Part shown: positions 43,912 through 51,438 of the stretch, piece by piece
Layout of the letters: each line of letters opens with the position of its first letter
Position numbering within the stretch: the stretch's first letter is position 1
NCBI RefSeq assembly: GCF_009811655.1
Contig: NZ_BGJX01000013.1
Coordinates: 32,071 to 96,070 of the forward strand
DNA: 64,000 bases
From: Methylosinus sp. Ce-a6
GTDB lineage: Bacteria; Pseudomonadota; Alphaproteobacteria; Rhizobiales; Beijerinckiaceae
Direction: 5' to 3'
Made by a program: the position numbers and the translations under genes
The notes under the pieces: generated by a model
What the model was told of the DNA's origin: nothing
The model's database searches: none
The model's input: only the letters and a program-made list of their open reading frames with translations

Positions 43912-45060
43912 CTATCCTTTCTGGTTGTCGGTCAAAGCTGGGCGCCAGACGGCGCCGGTGGCCGGCATCGCCGGCAGATCTTGCATGAGTTGACGAATCA
44001 TGCGCCCGTCCGCGTTGTTCGAATCGTCGCAGGCGCTCTTGGTCAGATCGGCGTCGGTGTGCGCCTGGCCGACCAGCCGATCCATCGCCTCTGGCCGGGT
44101 GTCGTCGAGGGCGAGATACGGCATCATGCTTGCCGGCACCGGCTTGTTGGGAAAGCGCACGCGCCGAATCGAGCGGCCGCAGTTGCTAATGGCGTTCGTC
44201 AAAAGCCGCGCCATGTGGTCGAAGGCGAACTCCTGCGCCGAGATGCTGAGCGGCGCGACGTCAGCGCCGAGCGACCAGTCGAGCATGGAGCGGTGCGCGC
44301 TCTCTGCGTCGAGGTAATCGCCCTCGGGGCGCGGACACGTTCCGAGTGAATAGATCTCGATCGGACGGTCGGGCGGCGCCACCGTCAGGGCGTCGACGAG
44401 CCCAACCATGATCGGGTTATTGGCCCAAAGGCCTCCGTCGGCGAACACTTGCTTCGGCCCGCCCGGTGCGTTCGGATCATCGATGGCCGCTAGCGAGCGG
44501 TAGATGGGCGCGGCGCTCGTCGCCATGCAAACGTCGACCAGCGGATAGTGATCGTCACGCACCCCGCTCTTGGGCGTCTTCTTGAAGACCCAGGCCCGGT
44601 GCTCGCTCATCAGCACCGTCGGGATCGCGAGCGAGATGCCGCGGCCTGCGAACACTTCGAGCATCGTAATATCGTCAAGCACGCCTCGCAGCGCCTCGCG
44701 CAGCGCCTTGTCGCCCTCGCGTACGAAACGGCTGCCCTGGCTCGCACGGTAGATAGCGCTGCGCTTGCCCGCGATCCGGTGCGGGAAAATCTTGGGGCCG
44801 TGCTCGCGATAAAGCGCCACCACTTCTGTCATCGGCCGCCCGACGGCCAACGCGCAGCCGACAATTGCGCCGGTGCTGGTCCCGGTGATCAAGTCGAAGC
44901 CGCGTCCCAGATCGAGCGCCGATTCGCCCCGAATGCGGGCGAACTGATCAGTCAGGCGGGCGAGAAACGCCGCCGTATAGATGCCCCGCATCCCGCCGCC
45001 GTCTAGGCTGAGCACGCGATATGGCCGCTCGGCACTCTGATCTCGCTCACCTTCGGCCAT
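43912..45060 (-). CDS. capV: CBASS effector CapV: patatin-like phospholipase
   Basis: 382 residues. Patatin signatures are DGGGMRGI (oxyanion loop, 20-27), GTSTG (nucleophile Ser62), and ADGGLWANNP with the catalytic Asp. CapV is activated by the cyclic nucleotide made by the neighbouring CD-NTase and degrades membrane phospholipids, killing the infected cell. It is the first large gene of the operon. Confidence 0.92.
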   Translation of the reverse strand: MAEGERDQSAERPYRVLSLDGGGMRGIYTAAFLARLTDQFARIRGESALDLGRGFDLITGTSTGAIVGCALAVGRPMTEVVALYREHGPKIFPHRIAGKRSAIYRASQGSRFVREGDKALREALRGVLDDITMLEVFAGRGISLAIPTVLMSEHRAWVFKKTPKSGVRDDHYPLVDVCMATSAAPIYRSLAAIDDPNAPGGPKQVFADGGLWANNPIMVGLVDALTVAPPDRPIEIYSLGTCPRPEGDYLDAESAHRSMLDWSLGADVAPLSISAQEFAFDHMARLLTNAISNCGRSIRRVRFPNKPVPASMMPYLALDDTRPEAMDRLVGQAHTDADLTKSACDDSNNADGRMIRQLMQDLPAMPATGAVWRPALTDNQKG

Positions 45061-45140
45061 CTGCGCGTTGTTTCCTCTCTGTCAACCCGTTGCCTCTTCC
45101 ATGCAGCCTAGCCGAACCGCTTCGAAGCGGTCCGGTCCAG

Positions 45141-45362
45141 TCAGCCCTTCGGCGGGAAGGGGTCGTTGCCATAAGAATTGGCGTCCCGGATGCGACCGTC
45201 CGGACGGTGGATAATGACTTCGCCACGTTCGCGAACGGCGGTACCGCGCGCGGTCTGCGTCGCATCGGCCTGGGTGTTGTGGATCGAACCGACCCGAGCA
45301 GCGCCTTCGCGACGCGTCGCCCAGCCCGAACCATGGGGCACTACATGAATCCGCTTCGACAT
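45141..45362 (-). CDS. DUF2188 small protein at the head of the CBASS operon
   Basis: 73 residues: HVVPHGSGWATRREGAARVGSIHNTQADATQTARGTAVRERGEVIIHRPDGRIRDANSYGNDPFPPKG-type layout is characteristic of DUF2188 (W-A-x-R-R-E-G ... G-E-x-x-I-H-x-x-D-G-R-I-R-D-x-x-S-Y-G-N-D-P-x-P-P). Function unknown. It lies 80 bases upstream of capV on the same strand and next to the divergent promoter region, so it is probably transcribed with CBASS. Confidence 0.75.
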   Translation of the reverse strand: MSKRIHVVPHGSGWATRREGAARVGSIHNTQADATQTARGTAVRERGEVIIHRPDGRIRDANSYGNDPFPPKG

Positions 45363-45426
45363 CCCGATTCCTTCGACTCGTCACGGGCACCGCACCCGAG
45401 CCTGAAGGATTGCCGAAGCAATCTGA

Positions 45427-45491
45427 GATGTCAACCAACAATCACAAACAATCGTTTGTAATAAGCACATCATGTTTGCGAGGTTGACATC
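45427..45491. promoter_or_regulatory. Symmetric divergent control region
   Basis: A perfect 10-bp inverted repeat, gatgtcaacc (45427-45436) and ggttgacatc (45482-45491), puts a TTGACA -35 box on each strand pointing outward. Midway is a second palindrome, acaaac-aatc-gtttgt (45444-45459). A regulator bound at the centre would cover the upstream sides of both promoters. The divergent genes are the CBASS operon (minus) and the XRE gene (plus). Confidence 0.6.
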
Positions 45492-45518
45492 ATCGAGAAC
45501 GGAGAGCAAACATGATTC

Positions 45519-45878
45519 ATGGCAGGCGAAGCACTCTACAAGGCATTTGGCAGCGCGGTTTCAACCCGCAGGAAAGCGCTCGACCTCACCCAAGCGGAGC
45601 TGGCTGGTAAGGTGAACATGTCGCGCGCCTCGATCGCCAACATTGAAAGCGGCCGGCAGAACATCCTTTTGCATCACGTTTACGCGCTCGCCGCAGCACT
45701 CGATTTCACCAAGGTGGCTGAGCTGCTGCCGCCGATGCCGCAAAAGCCTTTAGGGGAGGGGCTGAAGATGATGCTTTCCAATCAGGCGCTGTCCAAGCAG
45801 ACGCTTTCGCAAGACGCTGAAGCGCAAGTCGCGGACCTGATCACAACCGCGTTGCAACCCCGACGCGGTAAGGCCTGA
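45519..45878 (+). CDS. XRE regulator, CapH-like
   Basis: 119 residues: helix-turn-helix at about 7-62 (AFGSAVSTRRKALDLTQAELAGKVNMSRASIANIESGRQNILLHHVYALAAAL), with a C-terminal helical tail that may be the cleavage or interaction segment. It is followed after 2 bases by an ImmA/IrrE peptidase. This HTH plus zinc-peptidase pair, divergent from CBASS, matches the CapH/CapP regulators reported for some CBASS loci, where the peptidase cleaves the repressor after DNA damage. Confidence 0.7.
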   Translation: MAGEALYKAFGSAVSTRRKALDLTQAELAGKVNMSRASIANIESGRQNILLHHVYALAAALDFTKVAELLPPMPQKPLGEGLKMMLSNQALSKQTLSQDAEAQVADLITTALQPRRGKA

Positions 45879-45880
45879 TT

Positions 45881-46402
45881 ATGGCCGATGCCGATCCTGA
45901 TTGGGCGCGCGCATCTGCTCGTTCGATCCTCCGGGAGTATGGCGTATCGGTGCCACCGGTTCCGGTCGAACGAATAATCAAGTCTCGCAAAATCGTCCTT
46001 CAGTATGCACCGCTCGATGAGGACCTCTCCGGCATGGCATATATCAAGGATGGCGTAGGCATCATCGGCGTGAACGCGCTCCACCATCCGAATCGACAGC
46101 GATTCTCTGCTGCCCACGAGCTGGCCCATCACATGCTCCATGCTCCTGTGATCAGCCAAGCCGTGCATGTCGATAAGGGGATCCGCGTTCTGTTCCGGAA
46201 CGATGTTTCGGCTCTCGGGACCGAGCCTATGGAAATCGAGGCCAACGCCTTCGCCTCGGAGCTGTTAATCCCCGGCGATCTCCTAGCCGCCGCGTTGGAG
46301 GGGGGAGGAGTCGACCTTGAGGACGAGGCAGCGATCGAAGCGTTAGCGCGACGGTTCAGAGTTAGTCCGGCGGCAATGCGCTTTCGGCTAACTCGTTGGT
46401 AA
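45881..46402 (+). CDS. ImmA/IrrE-family metallopeptidase, CapP-like
   Basis: 173 residues with HELAH (79-83, zinc-binding HExxH) in SAAHELAHHMLHA, and the downstream ligand region EIEANAFASELLIP that typifies the family. In ImmA, IrrE and CapP this peptidase cleaves a partner HTH repressor on a DNA-damage cue. AAGG precedes the ATG at the end of the XRE gene, so the two are coupled. Confidence 0.85.
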   Translation: MADADPDWARASARSILREYGVSVPPVPVERIIKSRKIVLQYAPLDEDLSGMAYIKDGVGIIGVNALHHPNRQRFSAAHELAHHMLHAPVISQAVHVDKGIRVLFRNDVSALGTEPMEIEANAFASELLIPGDLLAAALEGGGVDLEDEAAIEALARRFRVSPAAMRFRLTRW

Positions 46403-46409
46403 CGCGCCC

Positions 46410-47816
46410 ATGACCTTCGTCTTCTTCGATACCGAAACGACGGGGCTCAAGCGCGGTTTCGATCAGATTCTCCATTTCGCGGCGGTTCGCACCGATGCGA
46501 ATTTGAACGAGGTGGCACGCTTCGAAGCGCGCTCGCGCCTACAGCCACATGTGCTTCCCCATCCCTCGGCGATGCGCACCAACGGGCTGCCGATCGAATG
46601 GCTAACTGACACCAACCTGCCGTCGCACTACGCGATGGTAGGAGACATTCGGCGGACCCTCATATCTTGGAGTCCGGCAGTCTTCGTCGGCTTCAACTCC
46701 ATCCGCTTTGATGAAGAGATGCTGCGTCACGCGCTCTTTCAGAGCCTGTATCCGGCCTATCTGACGAGCAACCATCGCAACTGCCGGGCTGACGCGCTCA
46801 GCCTGGTGATGGCCGCTGATGCCGTGTCGCCCGCGCAGCTTGTCGTGCCGGTCGGTGAGGAGGGGCGAAGGACATTTCGTTTGCAGCAGTTGGCGGCGGC
46901 GAATGGCGTCGTCCATGGCCGCGCGCACGACGCCATGTCGGACGTGCTTGCGACGGTCGAGCTATGTCGACTGGTCCTTCATCGGTCACCGGAGCTATGG
47001 CAGCGGTTCGTTCGCTTCTCGAACAAGGCTACCGTCTCGGATTTCGTCGATGCTGAAGATGGCTTTGTGCTGACCGAGTTCTATGGCGGGCAGGCTTACC
47101 ACGCGCCAGTCGTCTGTATTGGTCTCGACCCCGACCAATCTAACGGCCGGCTTTGCCTCAACCTCAATCAAGATATCGGTCAGCTTGCTGCAATGAACGA
47201 CGTCGAACTGAAGGCCCATCTGTCGCAGAAGCCCAGTCCCATCCGTCGCTTCAGGGTCAATTCAGCACCTACGCTGACCGCTTTCTTCGATGCTCCCGAA
47301 CATATGTTGGATGGCGGCTTGATCGGCCACATCGAAGATCAGGCCCGGCGCGTAAAGGCGGACTCTTATCTACGTGCGCGGCTTGTCGCCGCTTACATCG
47401 CCGCCCGTGAGCCATATCCACTGTCGCCTCATCTCGAGGAGCGAATCTACAACGGCTTCCCAAGGCCGGATGACGAGGGGCGCATGAACGCCTTTCACGA
47501 AGCCTCATGGCCGGATCGTCTCGCTATCGTGCAAAGCTTCGAAGACGACCGCTTGCGGTGGTTTGGCTTGCGGCTGATATATTGCGAAGCCCGTGGAGTT
47601 CTTCCAGCGACGGTAAAGGCCGAGATCGAGCGTCGTTTGGCGGACCAATTGGCGGGAGATGGGTCCGGCTGTTTCACATACGAGCTTGCTTTAGCCGAAA
47701 CGGATAAGCTGATGGGGGAAGGAGCAGACCACGATGGTCTTCTCTCTCGATACCGCATCTATTTGCAGCATCGCAGCGCTCGCGCAGCTGCGTTTAGGGC
47801 GCGAACAGTCCCTTGA
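46410..47816 (+). CDS. ExoI (SbcB)-like 3'-5' exonuclease
   Basis: 468 residues. DEDD exonuclease motifs are FFDTETTGL (Asp7, Glu9), FVGFNSIRFDEEMLRH (second Asp), and HGRAHDAMSDVLATVEL (His and last Asp), as in exodeoxyribonuclease I. The C-terminal half (about 250-468) corresponds to the SH3-like and helical part of ExoI. It starts 7 bases after the metallopeptidase stop, so the XRE, peptidase and exonuclease genes form one operon. A single-strand DNA exonuclease beside CBASS suggests a defence or DNA-damage function, not just housekeeping. Confidence 0.85.
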   Translation: MTFVFFDTETTGLKRGFDQILHFAAVRTDANLNEVARFEARSRLQPHVLPHPSAMRTNGLPIEWLTDTNLPSHYAMVGDIRRTLISWSPAVFVGFNSIRFDEEMLRHALFQSLYPAYLTSNHRNCRADALSLVMAADAVSPAQLVVPVGEEGRRTFRLQQLAAANGVVHGRAHDAMSDVLATVELCRLVLHRSPELWQRFVRFSNKATVSDFVDAEDGFVLTEFYGGQAYHAPVVCIGLDPDQSNGRLCLNLNQDIGQLAAMNDVELKAHLSQKPSPIRRFRVNSAPTLTAFFDAPEHMLDGGLIGHIEDQARRVKADSYLRARLVAAYIAAREPYPLSPHLEERIYNGFPRPDDEGRMNAFHEASWPDRLAIVQSFEDDRLRWFGLRLIYCEARGVLPATVKAEIERRLADQLAGDGSGCFTYELALAETDKLMGEGADHDGLLSRYRIYLQHRSARAAAFRARTVP

Positions 47817-47965
47817 GCATCCATGCCAGCGCCGATTTCTATCGCTTTGGGCGCGTTTAGATCTAGCGAGAGGAACAGGGCGGCCTCGGAGAGCGTGAGG
47901 CAGCAAAATGGTGACTGCATAAAGATGCCGTAAATCGATCCCTCCGACCGTCCGATTTGGGTCAT
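47759..47965 (-). CDS. Possible small protein overlapping the exonuclease 3' end
   Basis: A 69-codon frame on the minus strand (MTQIGRSEGSIYGIFMQSPFCC ... NAPKAIEIGAGMDAQGTVRALNAAARAL) has protein-like texture, but no ribosome site, and overlaps the exonuclease gene antisense by 58 bases. It could be a small regulator or chance. Confidence 0.3.
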   Translation of the reverse strand: MTQIGRSEGSIYGIFMQSPFCCLTLSEAALFLSLDLNAPKAIEIGAGMDAQGTVRALNAAARALRCCK

Positions 47966-48500
47966 GAGCGAGCGCCGCGCGAGGCCGCGTCGACGCGAGT
48001 TGCAGGGGCTCGATCCCGTTCTAATTTGTGCGATCGGTGCGCGCCTGAAGGACCTGTCGGCGGCCAGCGCCAACGGTGTGGTGATCGCAAGGCATGGCGT
48101 GCTGGTCTACGAGCAGTATTTCGCCGGTGCCGACCAGCGCTGGCCGGAACATAGTTGGGGCGAGCCCCTGCCGATCCTGCCGCACGACGCCGCGACCAAG
48201 CACGACATCTCATCGATCACGAATAGTGTGGTCGCCCTCCTGGTCGGCATCGCCCTCGACCGCGGCGCGCTGAAGAGCCTCGACACCACCGCGCTCGATT
48301 TCTTCCCCGAATGCGTCGATCTGCGCTCGCCAGATCGCGACCGTATCTCCTTGGCGGATCTACTGACGATGCGGGCGGGGCTGCGTTGGATTTATCAACC
48401 TTATCTCAGCTTCTGGCGCGAAAAGCGCCAAAAGATCCCCGAAAGTGCCGGGCGCCGCCATCATGCTGGCCGAGGAATACTGACCGGCACAGGTCGGCCC
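47964..48500 (+). pseudogene. Class-C beta-lactamase-family serine hydrolase fragment
   Basis: The frame resembles the N-terminal third of beta-lactamase/esterase-type hydrolases: ANGVVIARHGVLVYEQYF, then HDISSITNSVVALLVGIALDRG, where the catalytic SxxK reads S-I-T-N (Lys replaced by Asn), then LADLLTMRAGLRW. Downstream similarity is lost and the frame ends within unrelated sequence; the family is normally 350-400 residues. Both the missing Lys and the truncation make it non-functional. Confidence 0.7.
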
Positions 48501-48570
48501 TCAAGCCTATGGCGACAGAGCTGAGCCTTCGTGGTAGCTTCCGGTTCTCATTTTGATTTTGGGGGCCTTC

Positions 48571-48612
48571 ATGAAGCGTTTGGATGTTGAGCTTGAGAAT
48601 TGCTACGGCTAG
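48571..48612 (+). pseudogene. Remnant of an ATPase gene start
   Basis: ATG at 48571 with a GGGGG-rich site upstream gives MKRLDVELENCYG and then a stop. This is how many SMC/RecF-like ATPases begin (a beta strand before the P-loop), so it looks like the decayed 5' end of another ATPase. Nothing of its body remains before the intact ATPase at 48713. Confidence 0.35.
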
Positions 48613-48712
48613 TCTGTGACCGCGTTTGTCGATGGGTGCAGTGGCGATTCCAAAGCGGTCGAACTTCTTGTGCAGCCGACCCATGCAGACTGCTCGAGAT
48701 GATGAGGACGGA

Positions 48713-50551
48713 ATGCACATCGAGCGCATCCAGATTGAAGAAGGCTTTCTGAACGGATTCGACGTATGGACCAAGCCTGGCCTGAATGTCGTGATCGGCG
48801 CGCGCGGGACCGGCAAAACCTCCCTGATCGAGCTCATCCGCTTCTGTCTCAATGTCGACGGCTACACGCCCGAGACAAGTCGCAGAAGCAAAGAGCATGC
48901 GCTGTCGGTACTCGGTTCGGGTCAGATCACTTTGACGCTCGTCGATGGGGACCGCCGAATCGTCGTGTCCCGCTCCACGAATGAGACCGCTCCACGCGCC
49001 TCCGGTCCCTTTGTGCCGCCGATCATCCTCTCACAGACGGAGATCGAGACGGTCGGCCTTCAGCCCGGCGGCCGCCTACGGTTGCTCGACGGCTTTCTCG
49101 GCGACCAGAGATTGATCGCTGCGGCCGAAGCGGAAGCTGTGGCTTCCGTGCGCTCCCTTACCGCCGAAACGGACACAATCCGCCAGGACATGGAGCGGCT
49201 CAACGCTCAAATCTCGCAACTGCCCAGCATCGAGGCCCAGCTAGAGCAGCTCGCCCCGCAAGAGCAGCAGCTCGCCAGTCTGTCTGCCAACGCCCAAGCG
49301 CGGACCGGCCAGCTCAGTGTGCTGAGCGGAAAGATTGCCGTGAGTGGTGTCGCCGGCGCCGCGATCCAGCGCTTTCATGCCGTCGTGTCGCGCTGGCGGG
49401 CTACCCTAGCGAGCGCGCAAAACATGGGCACGGGGGAAGTGTGGCCGGCCAATATCGGCGAGGATCCCCTGGCAGCGCTGCGGACGCGTGTGGCCAAAGC
49501 CCACCAGCATATCCTCTATGCGCTTCAGGAGCTCGCCGCGGTCGAGGCCGCCAGTGCCGAGATGGCAACTTCGGTGGACGCGGAGAAGATCGGGTTCGAG
49601 GATCAGGCTCGCCAACTGCGTCGGGACATCGAAGGTCTCCAATCCGGCGCGGGCGAAATTGTCCGTCGCGGTCAAACACTGCGCGAGCGGAAGGCTCAGC
49701 TCGAATCCCTGCGCGGCGTGCTGGCAACGCGCAGCGCCGCGATGTCGCAAGCGATCGCGCGGCGCTCGGCCGCGCTAGACACATTGGAGGCTATTCGGAC
49801 GCAGCGCTTCGAAGAGCGCACCCGAGCGGCCGCCGGTCTCAACAAAATCTTGGGACCACGCATCCGCATCCGGGTGACGCGTGGCGGTCAGACCGACGCC
49901 TTTGCGACGGCATTGATTGAGGCGCTGCGGGGAAGCGGCCTGCGGTATAATGATCTCGTCGGCTCTTTGACCCAGCGCATCAGCCCGCGGGAGTTGCTCG
50001 AAGCTGTCGAGAGCGACGATTATGAGCTCGTCGCGACCCGCGGATTGATGTCGATCGACCGTGCCGCCAAAGCTGTGTTTGCACTCAAGGAGGCGGATCT
50101 CGGCGCAATCGCGACAGTGCCTGTCGAGGATTATGTCACCTTCTCCCTGCTCGATGGAGCCGACCACAAGGATATCGCCGACCTTTCGACGGGCCAACGA
50201 TGCACCGTGATTCTCCCGCTGGTTCTCCGGCACGTCGACCGACTGCTGATCGTGGATCAACCTGAGGATCATATCGACAACGCCTTCATCGCAGACACCT
50301 TGATCAGGTCAATCCTCGCGCGTCCGACGACCGGCCAGTCCATCTTCTCGACCCACAACGCGAACATCCCCGTGCTGGGAAATGCAGACTTCGTGCTTCA
50401 GCTCGGCTCGGACGGGCGGCGCGGCTTCCCGCTGGTGGCTGCGCCGCTTTGCGCGCCCCAGGTTGTCCAGGCTATCACATCCGTCATGGAGGGGGGGGCC
50501 GATGCCTTTCGGCGTCGCGCCGCCTTCTACAACGCGCAACCGCCTCAATGA
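48713..50551 (+). CDS. SMC/RecF-like ABC ATPase of a three-gene putative defence cluster
   Basis: 612 residues from the ATG at 48713. Walker A GARGTGKT is at 29-36. A coiled-coil middle (about 150-390; LTAETDTIRQDMERLNAQISQL) is followed by the ABC signature DLSTGQRCT, Walker B LLIVDQPEDHID (about 511-522) and the H-loop SIFSTHNAN. This is the layout of RecF/SMC-type ATPases used as sensors or DNA translocases in many bacterial defence systems. Its stop overlaps the kinase start as ATGA. The specific sensing role is inferred from family and context only. Confidence 0.85.
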   Translation: MHIERIQIEEGFLNGFDVWTKPGLNVVIGARGTGKTSLIELIRFCLNVDGYTPETSRRSKEHALSVLGSGQITLTLVDGDRRIVVSRSTNETAPRASGPFVPPIILSQTEIETVGLQPGGRLRLLDGFLGDQRLIAAAEAEAVASVRSLTAETDTIRQDMERLNAQISQLPSIEAQLEQLAPQEQQLASLSANAQARTGQLSVLSGKIAVSGVAGAAIQRFHAVVSRWRATLASAQNMGTGEVWPANIGEDPLAALRTRVAKAHQHILYALQELAAVEAASAEMATSVDAEKIGFEDQARQLRRDIEGLQSGAGEIVRRGQTLRERKAQLESLRGVLATRSAAMSQAIARRSAALDTLEAIRTQRFEERTRAAAGLNKILGPRIRIRVTRGGQTDAFATALIEALRGSGLRYNDLVGSLTQRISPRELLEAVESDDYELVATRGLMSIDRAAKAVFALKEADLGAIATVPVEDYVTFSLLDGADHKDIADLSTGQRCTVILPLVLRHVDRLLIVDQPEDHIDNAFIADTLIRSILARPTTGQSIFSTHNANIPVLGNADFVLQLGSDGRRGFPLVAAPLCAPQVVQAITSVMEGGADAFRRRAAFYNAQPPQ

Positions 50552-51438
50552 CCAGGGAAGAGGCATTGGCGCACCTGACCGCATCGTCCGCGCACCTTCG
50601 TGGGCAAGCGGCGCGCGCGCTTGGCGTGGTTGGACGTCCCTCCGACCTGCAAAGGCTCCGCCTCGCGCAGAAGCTTGAGATGGTCTCGCACGTCAATTAC
50701 GCGCTCCAGGACAGCATCAGGCGGCTTGCGCAGCAGCAGCAGCCGCAACTGCTAGCTCACGATGAGGGCGAAGTCATTTCCGACGATGTCCGGCGTCAGA
50801 TCCGCGGGCAAGCGGTCGAGTGGATCAGTGGCTTTCTGCTCCATGAGATCGCGTCTCCCATCGGGCTCGTCCGCTTGGCCGCTAAGCGAGAGCTTGCCAA
50901 TAGGTGGGATAGTTCGGAAACCAAGCGTCACCTGGAATCCGTTGGTCGCGTGTTCGAGGCGATCGAGACCCTCAAGAACGCGGCTGCTGTCCCGCGACCG
51001 CAGGAATTCGATCTGGCCTCCCTGATCGACGAATTAATCGGCGCCTATCCGGAGGACGTCACAGAATGGATCTCCATGATCGGGTCGCGTCCTTTTGTAA
51101 TCAAGGGCGATCCCTCGTTGATCCGAATGGTGGTGGTCAACGGCTTGCGAAACGCAGTGGAGTCGCAGCAGACGGTTGGCCGTCCGCCTCAATCGCACGA
51201 TGTCACGGTGAGCTGGGGGGAGACCGACGTTGATTATTGGGTCTCGGTGCTGGATCACGGCCTCGGCATCAATGGCCCAATCGAGACGGCCTTCGAGATC
51301 GGCAACTCAACCAAGAAGAATCACACCGGCTTCGGCCTCGCGATCGCACGACAGGCCGTTGAGACGATGATCGGCTCGCTAAACCTTGAGCCCGCCAAGG
51401 ATGGCGGTGCGCTCTACACCAGCCGTTGGCGCAAATGA
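50548..51438 (+). CDS. Soluble histidine kinase of the three-gene cluster
   Basis: 296 residues. The N-terminal helical region (EEALAHLTASSAHLRGQAARALGVVGRPSDLQRLRLAQ) looks like one or two HEAT-type repeats. The phosphoacceptor box is FLLHEIASPIG (His99). The ATPase domain has N box VNGLRNAVE, G1 DHGLGI and G2 GFGLAIARQ. No membrane segment or periplasmic sensor is present, so the input must be cytoplasmic, most simply the ATPase encoded just before. It overlaps both neighbours by 4 bases. Confidence 0.85.
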   Translation: MTREEALAHLTASSAHLRGQAARALGVVGRPSDLQRLRLAQKLEMVSHVNYALQDSIRRLAQQQQPQLLAHDEGEVISDDVRRQIRGQAVEWISGFLLHEIASPIGLVRLAAKRELANRWDSSETKRHLESVGRVFEAIETLKNAAAVPRPQEFDLASLIDELIGAYPEDVTEWISMIGSRPFVIKGDPSLIRMVVVNGLRNAVESQQTVGRPPQSHDVTVSWGETDVDYWVSVLDHGLGINGPIETAFEIGNSTKKNHTGFGLAIARQAVETMIGSLNLEPAKDGGALYTSRWRK

